Shown here: positions 27,177-35,861 of the stretch, piece after piece
Numbering within the stretch: the first letter of the stretch is position 1
How the letters are laid out: each line of letters begins with the position of its first letter
Source of the DNA: Shewanella abyssi
Lineage (GTDB): Bacteria; Pseudomonadota; Gammaproteobacteria; Enterobacterales; Shewanellaceae
Assembly (NCBI RefSeq): GCF_023284025.1
Contig: NZ_JAKIKR010000001.1
Location: 1-64,000 of the forward strand
Length of the DNA stretch: 64,000 nucleotides
Reading direction: 5' to 3'
Program-made: the position numbers and the translations under genes
The notes under the pieces: model-generated
The model's input: the letters and a program-made list of their open reading frames with translations, nothing else
Told to the model about the DNA's origin: nothing
Databases searched by the model: none

Positions 27177-27797
27177 CTAGCCTAACGCTAACCAAAAACC
27201 GACCGCTATCATTAGCGAACCTGCGATACGGTTCATCCACTTAATGTTGTCGCCGCGGCTTAAAAAGACCCGTAAACTTTTACCACCCGTTGCGTAAGCC
27301 ATCATACTGGTAAATTCGGTAAACATGATTATCCCGAGTAAAGCCAGTAACTGCGGCGCGACTTCACGCTCTACATTAATAAACGGCGGCAGCAGTGACA
27401 CCATAAAAGCCCAACCTTTCGGGTTTGCTATTGCCGTCATAAAGCCTTGTGTCATTAGCTCTACCGAGCCAACGCTCGGTGCTGTTTGGCCTTCGACTAA
27501 TGCCATTTTACCCTTTGAGCGCCACATGTTGACCCCAATATAGGCGAGATAAAGGCCGCCAACCCATTTAAGCACTGCAAACACTTCGGGGTAGTTGAGC
27601 ATGATGCTGGCAACTCCCATCACTGCTGCGACAGCGACAAGTGCCACGCCGACGAGTTCGCCAAGCATCATCCACATGGTACGGCGTACGCCAATGCTCA
27701 TGCCGAGTGTCATGGCCAGAGTCATGCACATACCGGGGGTAATAGAGACAAAAAAGAAGGTGGGCAGAAATACGGCGAGTAGTGCGATATCAGGCAT
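27177..27797 (-). CDS. LysE/RhtB family amino-acid exporter
   Basis: A 206-residue inner-membrane exporter with about six TM helices. The N-terminus FFFVSITPGMCMTLAMTLGMSIG is the hallmark of the LysE/RhtB family, followed by VGGLYLAYIGVNMWRS and GFMTAIANPKGWAFM. It probably exports an amino acid or a similar small molecule by proton exchange. It is convergent with the DUF482 gene (25 bases apart) and there is no strong ribosome binding site. Confidence 0.88.
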   Translation of the reverse strand: MPDIALLAVFLPTFFFVSITPGMCMTLAMTLGMSIGVRRTMWMMLGELVGVALVAVAAVMGVASIMLNYPEVFAVLKWVGGLYLAYIGVNMWRSKGKMALVEGQTAPSVGSVELMTQGFMTAIANPKGWAFMVSLLPPFINVEREVAPQLLALLGIIMFTEFTSMMAYATGGKSLRVFLSRGDNIKWMNRIAGSLMIAVGFWLALG

Positions 27798-27912
27798 GGC
27801 GTTGCAAATCTCGGTAGTTAATAAGCATAGGGGATTTTCTGAAGCGTTATTGTAGAGAAGATAGCGGGCTTTGGATATAAAGCGGGATACAAATTTGAAT
27901 ATTATCGGATAT

Positions 27913-27956
27913 AAAAAACCAGCTTAGCCAATCGATAGGGCATAAGCTGGTTTTTT
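27913..27956 (-). terminator. Rho-independent terminator downstream of hppD
   Basis: Stem AAAAAACCAGCTTA / TAAGCTGGTTTTTT with a loop of about 16 bases. It lies about 70 bases beyond the hppD stop and reads as a terminator on both strands. Confidence 0.8.
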
Positions 27957-28027
27957 CAAATCGCAGTGGTGTGTTATGAACGTTTTTTTAAAAGCAGTTT
28001 ATTAGCTACTCTGTAAAATGTTCTTTA

Positions 28028-29068
28028 TTACAGTACGCCACGTCGTTGTTGATCACGCTCAATGGATTCAAATAGTGCTTTAAAGTTACCTTCACCAAAT
28101 CCTTCATTATTTTTACGTTGAATGATCTCGATGAAAATAGGACCAAAGAGATTTTTGGTGAAAATCTGCAGCAAATAACCATCGTCATCACCATCGACCA
28201 AGATCTGATGATGCTTGATACGATCATGATCTTCAGTCACTTGCGGCAACTTCTCAAAAATAGTCTCGTAATATTCAGGAATGATATCCAGCGTTTGGAT
28301 AGATGAGCCTTCCATCGCATCCAGAGAGCCGATAATATCGCGGCTTCTGAAGGCTAAATGCTGTACACCTGGGCCGTCATATTCACGTAAATACTCATCA
28401 ATTTGGTTCTTATCGCTGCCTTTACCTTCGTTAATTGGGATGCAAAAGCTGCCATCTGGCGAACGTAACGCATAAGACACAAGTGCTGTTTGCGAGCCTT
28501 TAATATCGAAGTAACGAACCTCGGTAAAGCCAAAAATATCTTTATAGAAGTTTGCCCAATGCTCCATCGTGCCTTTGTAGACGTTATTGGTAAGATGATC
28601 GACTTCAATAAAGCCTTTCTCTTGCGTAATAACTTGCTGGTCTAAGTCAGCAAAGTCAGTGGCATAGATATTGTCTGACTCACCAAAGGTATCGATAAAG
28701 TAAATAAGGCTGTCACCAATACCATAAATGGCTGGGTATGGCATATCTTTAGCGTCTTCATTGGCAGGCTTTGCACCACGGGCGACAGCCCCCTCAAAGG
28801 CAAGGTTAGCATCTTCAACACGCCAGCCCATTGAACAGATTGCTGGACCATGGCTCTTAGCAAATTCAGCAGAGAATCCTTTACGCTCAGTATTAAGCAA
28901 AAAGTGGATGTCATTTTGCTTGTAGTACAAGATCTCTTTCGACTTTGATTTTTTCAACAAAGAAAAACCGAAATCAATAAATACCTGATGCATGAAATCT
29001 TGATCAGGTGTTGCAAACTCAGTGAATTCGATGCCGAGTAGGCCTAGTGGGTTTTTTTCGCTTGCCAT
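28028..29068 (-). CDS. 4-hydroxyphenylpyruvate dioxygenase
   Basis: A 346-residue Fe(II) enzyme converting 4-hydroxyphenylpyruvate to homogentisate in tyrosine breakdown; homogentisate can also feed pyomelanin. Two vicinal-oxygen-chelate domains are present. The iron ligands are the His in EVDHLTNNV, the His in GVQHLAFRS and the Glu in FIEIIQRKN. ATG 29068 has AAGGA 7 bases upstream; an ATG six bases earlier sits too close to that site. It follows hmgA (63-base gap), likely in the same operon. Confidence 0.95.
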   Translation of the reverse strand: MASEKNPLGLLGIEFTEFATPDQDFMHQVFIDFGFSLLKKSKSKEILYYKQNDIHFLLNTERKGFSAEFAKSHGPAICSMGWRVEDANLAFEGAVARGAKPANEDAKDMPYPAIYGIGDSLIYFIDTFGESDNIYATDFADLDQQVITQEKGFIEVDHLTNNVYKGTMEHWANFYKDIFGFTEVRYFDIKGSQTALVSYALRSPDGSFCIPINEGKGSDKNQIDEYLREYDGPGVQHLAFRSRDIIGSLDAMEGSSIQTLDIIPEYYETIFEKLPQVTEDHDRIKHHQILVDGDDDGYLLQIFTKNLFGPIFIEIIQRKNNEGFGEGNFKALFESIERDQQRRGVL

Positions 29069-29131
29069 TGTCATATCCTTTATCAATTCAGACTAGCCAT
29101 TACGTTGACGGCCGGTGTTCTTAGGTCATTG

Positions 29132-30292
29132 TTAACTTTCAATCCAAGAACGGTTGTAGTCGATGCTCATGCAGTTCTTTACATGTTCAGTTAATTTCAG
29201 TGGGGCGAAAGTATCGACCATCACTGCGTATTCGTAAGTTTCTGTTTTGCCGATTGAGGCTTCAGTTCGACCGGGTTGAGGCCCATGGGGTACCCCTTTT
29301 TGATGCAATGTCATATAGCCGGCTTCAATACCAGTTCGGCTCATAAAGTCGCCATCGACGTAATAAAGCACTTCATCACTGTCGATATTTGAGTGGTAGT
29401 ACGGCGCTGGTATCGATTGCGGGTGGAAATCATAGGGACGCGGTACAAAGTTACAGATCACAAAGTTGTGCGCTGTAAAGACAAGATGGTCCGATGGTGG
29501 CAGATGGATCTTACCGACTTTTGGCGCATATTCTTCAATATTGAACGCCCACGGGTATACGCAACCGTCCCAACCGACAAGATCAAACGGATGCCACTCC
29601 AAAGAGGTCTGTTGATATTTATCGCCAAACTTACACACTAATGAAAAGTTACCCTGTTCGACGACTGCATCTTGTAGCACTGGGGTACGAATATCTCGTT
29701 CACAATAGGGTGCTGATTCCAGCATCTGTCCATATTCATTACGAAAATGTTTAGGCACTTCAACCATGGTGGAAGATTCGATAACAAACAGTCTTGCTGC
29801 ACTGTAGTCATCGAATTTGAGCTGATAAGTAGTGCCTCTCGGGATCACGAGATAATCCCACTTCTTTACGGCGAGTGCGCCATATTCACTATAAAGCGTA
29901 CCTTCACCTTCGTGGACAAACAGCACTTCATCAGCGTAAGCATTGCGATAAAATTCATCGGTATCTTCTGTGACCCTAGCGGTGTACATGGCGACGTCGT
30001 TGTTAAAAAATATTTTATTACGAGCGTTGAAGAAGTTACCTTCACAATCGGCTTGTTTAGTATCAAGTTTATAATTCTGTATTAATGAGTCTTGCCACTC
30101 TTTACCATGAGATAGATTGTAAGGCGCAACAGCTAATGCCTTAGTCGGCATATTATGGTGATACTTATTTGAGTAGATATTGGAAAATCCATGGGTCGAA
30201 AACAGCTCTTCACGATAAAGCTCCCCATTGTCTTTTTTGAATGTGATATGACGCTTTGTGGGAATACTCCCTTGCTTCACATAAAATGGCAT
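29132..30292 (-). CDS. Homogentisate 1,2-dioxygenase
   Basis: A 386-residue cupin-type Fe(II) dioxygenase opening the homogentisate ring to maleylacetoacetate. It belongs to the bacterial short-form group. Metal-site region HNFVICNFVPRPYDFHPQSI and PAPYYHSNIDSDEVLYYVDG are clear, with a C-terminal cupin HQKGVPHGPQPG. ATG 30292 has AGGAAA upstream (MPFYVKQ); the upstream in-frame ATG is weaker. Next to hppD and divergent from the LysR gene, the classical arrangement for this pathway. Fumarylacetoacetase and maleylacetoacetate isomerase are not in the window. Confidence 0.93.
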   Translation of the reverse strand: MPFYVKQGSIPTKRHITFKKDNGELYREELFSTHGFSNIYSNKYHHNMPTKALAVAPYNLSHGKEWQDSLIQNYKLDTKQADCEGNFFNARNKIFFNNDVAMYTARVTEDTDEFYRNAYADEVLFVHEGEGTLYSEYGALAVKKWDYLVIPRGTTYQLKFDDYSAARLFVIESSTMVEVPKHFRNEYGQMLESAPYCERDIRTPVLQDAVVEQGNFSLVCKFGDKYQQTSLEWHPFDLVGWDGCVYPWAFNIEEYAPKVGKIHLPPSDHLVFTAHNFVICNFVPRPYDFHPQSIPAPYYHSNIDSDEVLYYVDGDFMSRTGIEAGYMTLHQKGVPHGPQPGRTEASIGKTETYEYAVMVDTFAPLKLTEHVKNCMSIDYNRSWIES

Positions 30293-30332
30293 TCTTGCTT
30301 TCCTTGTAATGTGCTTTTGCACTTATCTAGTC

Positions 30333-30420
30333 GATAACGTGATCTAGTTATCAATTTAGTTGCTAACTTCAGCAAAAAAAAGAATAATAATTAACCCGTC
30401 TCCATCTAAAAAATAGATGG
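30333..30420. promoter_or_regulatory. Divergent hmgA-lysR regulatory region with two dyads
   Basis: Two inverted repeats lie between hmgA and the LysR gene. The first is GATAAC-N8-GTTATC (30333-30352), about 40 bases upstream of hmgA. The second is CCATCTA-AAAAA-TAGATGG (30402-30420), which ends 29 bases before the LysR start and holds the LysR-type T-N11-A pattern. They are natural candidates for operator sites of the regulator. No promoter consensus could be fixed. Confidence 0.5.
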
Positions 30421-30449
30421 TATGTTTGTGTTTACGCAAGGAGAGCACA

Positions 30450-31355
30450 ATGCGTATTGATGTTGATGCCTTTAAAGTACTGCAAGTGTTGGTCGAAGAG
30501 GGCAGTTTTGCTAAGGCTGCAGAGCGATTGCATAAAGCACAGTCTGCGGTGAGCTATCAAGTCAAAAAGCTCGAGCAACACCTAGGTGTAAACCTTTTTT
30601 GTCGCGATCAGTACCGTGCAGAATTAACCCCTGAAGGCGAAGTTATCTTGGCCGAGGGGCAAAGGTTGTTGCAATACCTTGCCAATATTGAGCATTTAGC
30701 CAGTAGGTTTAGCGAGGGTTGGGAGCCAAAACTAGAGTTAGTGGTTGATGGTGCACTACCAATGAAGCCGATTATGCGGGCACTGAAAAGAATGGTTGAG
30801 CAACAAATACCCACCAAAGTACAGTTGAATATGGAATTTTTGGGTGGCGTGCAGGAACGGTTTGAGCGCGACAGTGCCGATTTAATGCTAGTCAAAGATT
30901 ATCGAACGGGTCCCAATTATCGGCCGCAAGCGTTGCCACAAATTACCAGTATTTTGGTCGTTGCCGATAGTCACTCTTTGGCCTGTGAGCGAAATATTAG
31001 CCTGTTTGAACTGCAACGCCATGTTGAGCTTACCATTGAAGATTCTTCACCGGACAAGCAAAACCGAGATGAGCTGCAGTTTGGGGGTGACAAGGTGTTT
31101 TATCTTTCTGGCTTTATGATGAAGAAAAATGCCTTGTTAATGGGGTTGGGTTTTGGATGGATGCCGGACTTTTTAATAACAGAGGAGCTTGCCAGCGGTC
31201 AGTTAGTTGAAGTTGATTTCAGTGGGGGTAACCGTTACAGCTTCACGCCGCAATTGGTTTCGACCATGGAGCGGCCACTGGGTAAAGCGGGTCGCTTGTT
31301 TACCGATTTGATTATGGAAGAGTTTAAAGCAGAAGAAACGCCAGCGATCGTTTAG
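30450..31355 (+). CDS. LysR-family transcriptional regulator
   Basis: A 301-residue regulator with an N-terminal HTH (AAERLHKAQSAVSYQVKKLEQHLG at about 20-45) and a substrate-binding effector domain. ATG 30450 follows AAGGAGAG; an upstream GTG/ATG start is not supported. It is divergent from hmgA-hppD, so regulation of homogentisate or tyrosine breakdown in response to an aromatic effector is likely, by genome context rather than by test. It also probably controls itself through the dyad just upstream. Confidence 0.88.
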   Translation: MRIDVDAFKVLQVLVEEGSFAKAAERLHKAQSAVSYQVKKLEQHLGVNLFCRDQYRAELTPEGEVILAEGQRLLQYLANIEHLASRFSEGWEPKLELVVDGALPMKPIMRALKRMVEQQIPTKVQLNMEFLGGVQERFERDSADLMLVKDYRTGPNYRPQALPQITSILVVADSHSLACERNISLFELQRHVELTIEDSSPDKQNRDELQFGGDKVFYLSGFMMKKNALLMGLGFGWMPDFLITEELASGQLVEVDFSGGNRYSFTPQLVSTMERPLGKAGRLFTDLIMEEFKAEETPAIV

Positions 31356-31389
31356 TTAGCGATTAAGGCTAGCGCTTCATACTTGGATG

Positions 31390-31743
31390 CTAGTTGTTGT
31401 TCATGAGAATATCGATGATCTCTCTGCTCTTGTTATTAACCTTGATAGGGATGTCATCGATATCGATGACAATGTTGCCATCAGTATCAATCGGTGACGT
31501 TATCTTTCTTCTTGAAAATAGTTCATCGCTTAACCTATCTCCAGCTTTAAGTTTCTTCTGCCAGCCCGGAGGCAGAGGCTCTGCTCTTTCTAGCTTTTTC
31601 TGTAGCCCGTAGGGGAGTGTTTGTTGCTTACTGTTACCTTTTTGCTTGCCATCTTTATCGTGTTTAGCCAATGCATAAGCAGGAGTCGCGCTGATGATAA
31701 TGGCAAAAAGTAATAACAGGGCATTGCTGATGGAAAATTTCAT
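31390..31743 (-). CDS. Small secreted RcnB-like hypothetical protein
   Basis: A 117-residue protein with a signal peptide (about 1-19, ending ATPAYA) and two related motifs LPYGLQKKLERAEPLPPGWQ, a pattern seen in RcnB/CigR-like periplasmic proteins, followed by a basic-acidic tail. ATG 31743 is used; a TTG 21 bases upstream would extend the signal peptide poorly. Convergent with the LysR gene. Function unknown. Confidence 0.55.
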   Translation of the reverse strand: MKFSISNALLLLFAIIISATPAYALAKHDKDGKQKGNSKQQTLPYGLQKKLERAEPLPPGWQKKLKAGDRLSDELFSRRKITSPIDTDGNIVIDIDDIPIKVNNKSREIIDILMNNN

Positions 31744-32112
31744 AACATGCTCATTTTTGCTCAATTAGGCTCAAGTATAGTGAATGCAAATTGCATTGGC
31801 ATTATGCGACAGCAGTTGTAATGGCACTCTAGCGAGAAGACAAAATAAGACGTTTATGCAAACTATTATCGCTTTCATCAACCATGGCAGCGCACTATTT
31901 AAGTAGCAATTTTAAGGGTGTTAGGCTTATTTATGTTTTACAACAGTGGCTTAACTAGGTAGTCCGTCGTTAAGTTTGTGTTCAGTTAGCTTCAATTAGA
32001 ATGACCTCATTAAAAGCTGGTATGGCTTATGCACTTTAATGTTTAGACATCCTGCATATTTTGTCCTTTAAACACTGAAGCAAAAAAGACCAGTGCTAAA
32101 CGGAGGTATAGT
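31744..32112. other. 369-base region without a gene
   Basis: No supported ORF, RNA gene or terminator. It must hold promoters for the divergent genes at 31743 and 32113. ACGGAGGTATAGT just before 32113 is the ribosome binding site. Confidence 0.4.
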
Positions 32113-32472
32113 ATGAATAACTCAACAATACAGAGCCACGCTACGGGTTTATATAATGAGTATGCCAAAGATCTTATGATTGGAAACCATTTTGTATCAG
32201 ACAAACGCCTACAAGATTTTATTGCTGAGCTAGCGAGTGAAGGTTTGCTCCTTGAAAGCTTTAAATGGGATGAATGGTATAACAATAGTTATATGGTCGA
32301 CCGTCCTGAGTACATTGCCGATGCGACATTATATGAGTGTCAGCTATTGGTCACCGCCATGGCGAGACTAGACAGCTTCAGTCCAGGTGTATTGAGTAAT
32401 ATGCGCAGGCAAGGGGTGCTTAATGCGATAGCTGAGCGATTTAAAGCATTATCCTACGAGCCCTTTATGTAA
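32113..32472 (+). CDS. DUF6508-like small protein
   Basis: A 119-residue acidic, soluble protein without a signal peptide. FKWDEWYNNSYMVDRPEYIADATLYECQLL and LLVTAMARLDSFSPGVLSNMRRQG fit the pattern of the DUF6508 family, which is uncharacterised. GGAGG before the ATG gives a strong start. A terminator at 32517 follows. Family assignment is moderate. Confidence 0.55.
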   Translation: MNNSTIQSHATGLYNEYAKDLMIGNHFVSDKRLQDFIAELASEGLLLESFKWDEWYNNSYMVDRPEYIADATLYECQLLVTAMARLDSFSPGVLSNMRRQGVLNAIAERFKALSYEPFM

Positions 32473-32516
32473 GCTTTAAGATTCGAGACTGAGTTGAATA
32501 GGTTATAGATTTAAAA

Positions 32517-32545
32517 TAAAAAGCCGCATGTAGCGGCTTTTTTGC
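32517..32545. terminator. Bidirectional terminator
   Basis: Stem AAAAGCCGC / GCGGCTTTT with loop ATGTA and T run, between the convergent genes ending at 32472 and 32575. Confidence 0.85.
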
Positions 32546-32574
32546 TGTGTACACGTAAACAAGTGCTAGATTAT

Positions 32575-33576
32575 TTAGTCTGCAAAAGGCACTGGTTTCG
32601 GTGTGTTGGGTGTAGAAGGAGGTAAGATCGGCAACACTATCTGTGGTTGCTCCCCGGTAAGCGAATTCAAAAAAGTGACCATTTGTTTAGTTTCTGTTGC
32701 TGTTAATGCTTGTCCTAATTGGATATCAGCCATGGTATTAACCGCTTCAGCCAAGTCCCAAACACTGCCATCATGGAAGTAAGGATAGGTTAGCTCAATA
32801 TTTCTCAACGTTGGTACCTTAAAGACAAATTTGTCAGCTTCTTTACCGGTAACCCCTTTTCGTCCTTCAGCAGGGTTCTTGGTATGGAATGGCTTTACCA
32901 GTCCCATCTTCATATACATGGTGCCGCCAACAGCAGGTCCGTTATGACAACGGACACAACCTTTGTCTTTAAAAAGCTGATAGCCAGCAATCGCGTCGGC
33001 ATTAATGGCACTCTTATCGCCAGTTAAGTATTTGTCGAATGGAGCATTAGGCGTCACCAGTGTTTTTTCAAACTCTGCAATGGCATCCGTTATTGCATCA
33101 ATGCTGATGCCATTAGTTTTGTATACGCTAGCAAAGCGAGCTTGATACGCTGGCATAGAACGAATAGTGTCTACGGCGAGATCATGGCTAAAGCCCATCT
33201 CTTTTGGGTTGGCTATAGGGCCACCCGCTTGCTCTTTCAAGTCTTTAGCTCGGCCATCCCAAAACTGCGCTAAGCCGTATTCTGCGTTTAACACTGTTGG
33301 TGAGTTTATAGGGCCTTGTTGCCAGTTATGACCAATAGAGGTGGGCAGTGCGTCAACGCCGCCAAGAGAGAGGTTGTGGCAAGAGTTGCATGAGATAAAA
33401 CCAGATTTAGACAGTCTAGGCTCGAAAAAGAGCATTTTACCGAGCTCAACTTTTTCAGGGTTGGTGATCACCGCTGCGGGGATAATTTTAATTGGCTCAC
33501 TTGCCGCAAACGAACAAGCAGAGCAGATTGCTGCAATAGCGATAGTGAGTGTGGTTAGTTTTATCATGGGGGCCAT
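32575..33576 (-). CDS. Di-haem cytochrome c peroxidase
   Basis: A 333-residue periplasmic enzyme reducing hydrogen peroxide with electrons from c-type cytochromes. It has a signal peptide (about 1-25, ending SFAAS) and two haem-binding motifs, CNSCH and CVRCH, characteristic of CcpA/MauG-type peroxidases. EPRLSKSGFISC and PTLRNIELTYPYFHDGSVWDL are also typical. The proline-rich C-terminal tail (LPILPPSTPNTPKPVP) is a small extension. Start ATG 33576 or 33567; neither has a strong ribosome binding site. Confidence 0.9.
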   Translation of the reverse strand: MAPMIKLTTLTIAIAAICSACSFAASEPIKIIPAAVITNPEKVELGKMLFFEPRLSKSGFISCNSCHNLSLGGVDALPTSIGHNWQQGPINSPTVLNAEYGLAQFWDGRAKDLKEQAGGPIANPKEMGFSHDLAVDTIRSMPAYQARFASVYKTNGISIDAITDAIAEFEKTLVTPNAPFDKYLTGDKSAINADAIAGYQLFKDKGCVRCHNGPAVGGTMYMKMGLVKPFHTKNPAEGRKGVTGKEADKFVFKVPTLRNIELTYPYFHDGSVWDLAEAVNTMADIQLGQALTATETKQMVTFLNSLTGEQPQIVLPILPPSTPNTPKPVPFAD

Positions 33577-33807
33577 ATAAGCTTACTTTAATTGTGGTTA
33601 TTTGTTGAGACCATAATAAGCAAATATTTTAATAGGAGATAACGCATTGTTTCGATTGAGACTATCGGTAGTTTGGATTGATTTAATGCGACCTTGGTCG
33701 CAGAATATCCACGAAAGAGTTAGTAGGGTAAAGCCATTGTAGCTAGTTGCTCTACACTTTCAACCACCTTCCGATATGTTTGCAACCGCTGAGCAACACT
33801 TCGCTTG

Positions 33808-34035
33808 TTAGCGTTTCATTTTACGAAGTAAGATTTTCCGATCAAGCCAATGCGCTGTTTTCTTCATATGATGTTGACTGATTTTAAGCCAGCGACGTGC
33901 CCAAGAATATTCAATACTTAATATTGCTAAGCCTATAGGCAGTAGCAACCAAGCCGGACCTGGCAATATGATAAGCGCTGCGCCGGTTAAGGTGAGTAAA
34001 CCGCCAACGATGGTGATCAGTGCTTTTTTTAACAT
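33808..34035 (-). CDS. PGPGW-like small transmembrane protein
   Basis: A 75-residue inner-membrane protein with two TM segments around the loop ILPGPAWLLLP, the signature of PGPGW-family proteins (here PGPAW). A basic C-terminal tail (RKILLRKMKR) probably faces the cytoplasm. ATG 34035 has GGAG 6 bases upstream. Function unknown. Confidence 0.65.
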   Translation of the reverse strand: MLKKALITIVGGLLTLTGAALIILPGPAWLLLPIGLAILSIEYSWARRWLKISQHHMKKTAHWLDRKILLRKMKR

Positions 34036-34366
34036 CTTTGACTCCATGGGTGAAAGTATTCGCGCTTAACACAGTACACAGTGCCTTGCGCACGTTAAAT
34101 TTTTAGTCTTAAAGAATTTAGTATATGCGCATTTAAGCTTCAGTTCTTAGCCTAACTGTAACAAATCCTTTTCTACTCATTGCAGTCTCATTACGGGTCG
34201 CTTTCAAGTAATAGCAGCCCTGCTTTTAAAATAGGGATTCCATTGCTTTGTGTAGTGAACTTGGTGATATTGTCACTATTGACTAAAATTAGTGGTAATG
34301 AACGTGGATCATAACAAAAAAGTTTACCCTGAAACGGCGTACTAAATTAAAGGCTGTGAAATATAG
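34036..34366. other. 331-base region without a gene
   Basis: Lies between divergent genes. No ORF, RNA gene or clear promoter pair was seen on either strand, although promoters for both must lie here. Confidence 0.4.
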
Positions 34367-35149
34367 ATGTGTTTTTATTTAATGGATTATCGACGTCGAA
34401 CGATTAATATTGTTCAAACGCGTACACGATTAATACTAATTTTGATCGTGGCGTGCTCATCGCCAATAGTGAGTGCAGACACCCTGTACTTAACGTCATT
34501 ACACTGGCCACCATACTCCGGCAGTACGCTCAAAAATGAGGGAGCGAGCATTGCTATCACCCGTGCGGCGCTGGCTGCAGTGGGCCATAAAGTAGAGGTC
34601 GATTTCTTTCCATGGAGTCGAGCCGTGCGGATGGCGTCGAGAGTAGACTCAAAATATTCTGGATACTTGCCTGAATATGCCTATCCAACAGAAAAATTTG
34701 TTTTTTCCACATCGATGGGAAGCAGTCCGTTAGGGCTGGTGGAGCAAAAACGTCACCCTATCAGTTGGTCTGAGCAGAGCGATCTGAACCAGTACAATAT
34801 TGGTGTGGTGCAAGGTTATGTCAATACTGAACACTTGGATAAAATGATTGCACAGGGGCTTCAGCCCGTTGAAGTGGTTGCGTCTGATATGCACAATATT
34901 AAAAAAGTCGTATCAGGGCGAATTGATGCAGCAGTGATCGACGCTCATGTGCTGCGTTACCTATTGGCGCAACCTGATATGGAGTCTGTTGCCAGTCGAG
35001 TCCAGTTTAATAAGCGGATCTTGACAGAAAAAGAGCTCTATATTGCGTTTAAAAACAATGAAGAAGGGAGAAAATGGCGAGACTTGTTTAATTTGGGGTT
35101 AGCTAAAATTGATGTCGAAAAAATATTAAAAGACAATAGGGTCGATTAG
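34367..35149 (+). CDS. Periplasmic substrate-binding protein (SBP_bac_3 type)
   Basis: A 260-residue protein with a signal region (about 20-40, ending SPIVSA) and the family-3 solute-binding fold: LTSLHWPPYSG after the signal, DFFPWSRAVRMA, and GVVQGYVNTEHLDKM. In Shewanella and relatives such orphan proteins often bind amino acids or act as sensors; no transporter partner is next to it. ATG 34367 and ATG 34382 are both possible starts. Two strong hairpins lie just after the stop. Confidence 0.75.
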   Translation: MCFYLMDYRRRTINIVQTRTRLILILIVACSSPIVSADTLYLTSLHWPPYSGSTLKNEGASIAITRAALAAVGHKVEVDFFPWSRAVRMASRVDSKYSGYLPEYAYPTEKFVFSTSMGSSPLGLVEQKRHPISWSEQSDLNQYNIGVVQGYVNTEHLDKMIAQGLQPVEVVASDMHNIKKVVSGRIDAAVIDAHVLRYLLAQPDMESVASRVQFNKRILTEKELYIAFKNNEEGRKWRDLFNLGLAKIDVEKILKDNRVD

Positions 35150-35160
35150 CGTTTGCAACG

Positions 35161-35206
35161 ACGGGTCTGGGACCCGTGTCGACAGTTCAGCTGCGCTAAT
35201 AGCGCA
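35161..35206 (+). other. Two tandem hairpins after the solute-binding protein gene
   Basis: ACGGGTC-TGG-GACCCGT (35161-35177) and GCTGCGC-TAATA-GCGCAGC (about 35189-35207) are both perfect stems. Neither has a T run, so they may block exonucleases or act in a terminator of another kind. They lie close to the convergent YccF gene end. Confidence 0.4.
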
Positions 35207-35227
35207 GCGGGGGAAAGGCCATTTTTA

Positions 35228-35635
35228 TTAAGCTTTTGATACAACGGTTTGTCCAATAGGCGTTAAGCTTAAAATCGCAAGTTTTAAATGTTGTAAGGCA
35301 AACGGAATACCAATAATAGTAATAGCACATGCAAATGCGTGAACAATATGACCAATCGCAAGCCAAATACCAAATAGTAAAAACCAAATAATATTACCAA
35401 GCATACCAAAGGCACCTGTGCCTAAATCTTCTATCCCTGTTACAGAGCGGCGGCTTATAGAGTCCTGACCGAATGGCCAAAACGTCATCTCACCAATAAC
35501 GAAACACGCTCGTCCGAACGGGATGCCAATAATGCTAATAAAGCACAGTAGGCCCGCAAACCACCATGCTAACCCCATTACAAAACCGCCCAACACAAAC
35601 CAAGCTATATTAAATACTAAGCGTAAAACTGCCAT
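35228..35635 (-). CDS. YccF family inner-membrane protein
   Basis: A 135-residue membrane protein with internal two-fold similarity: GLLCFISIIGIPFGRACF and ACAITIIGIPFALQHLKL carry the repeated IIGIPF signature of YccF. Four hydrophobic segments. A GAGGGA site precedes the ATG. Function unknown, probably envelope-associated. Confidence 0.8.
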   Translation of the reverse strand: MAVLRLVFNIAWFVLGGFVMGLAWWFAGLLCFISIIGIPFGRACFVIGEMTFWPFGQDSISRRSVTGIEDLGTGAFGMLGNIIWFLLFGIWLAIGHIVHAFACAITIIGIPFALQHLKLAILSLTPIGQTVVSKA

Positions 35636-35861
35636 TTAAGATCCCTCATTATAAAAGCTACTGCCCTGTGGGCGCTAATGCATTGTTTAACTGCGATTAT
35701 CATGCCACTTCTTATTATGTTGTTTTATATGTGTTTAATGTTTGTTTAGGTGCTGCTGGATAATGAAATAGACTAAAAGTTAGTGATTTTAGACATCGAA
35801 GTCTAAATTACACTAAGTAAAGCGTTACAATAGTAACTCATTATATTGAAGAGAATAGCCC

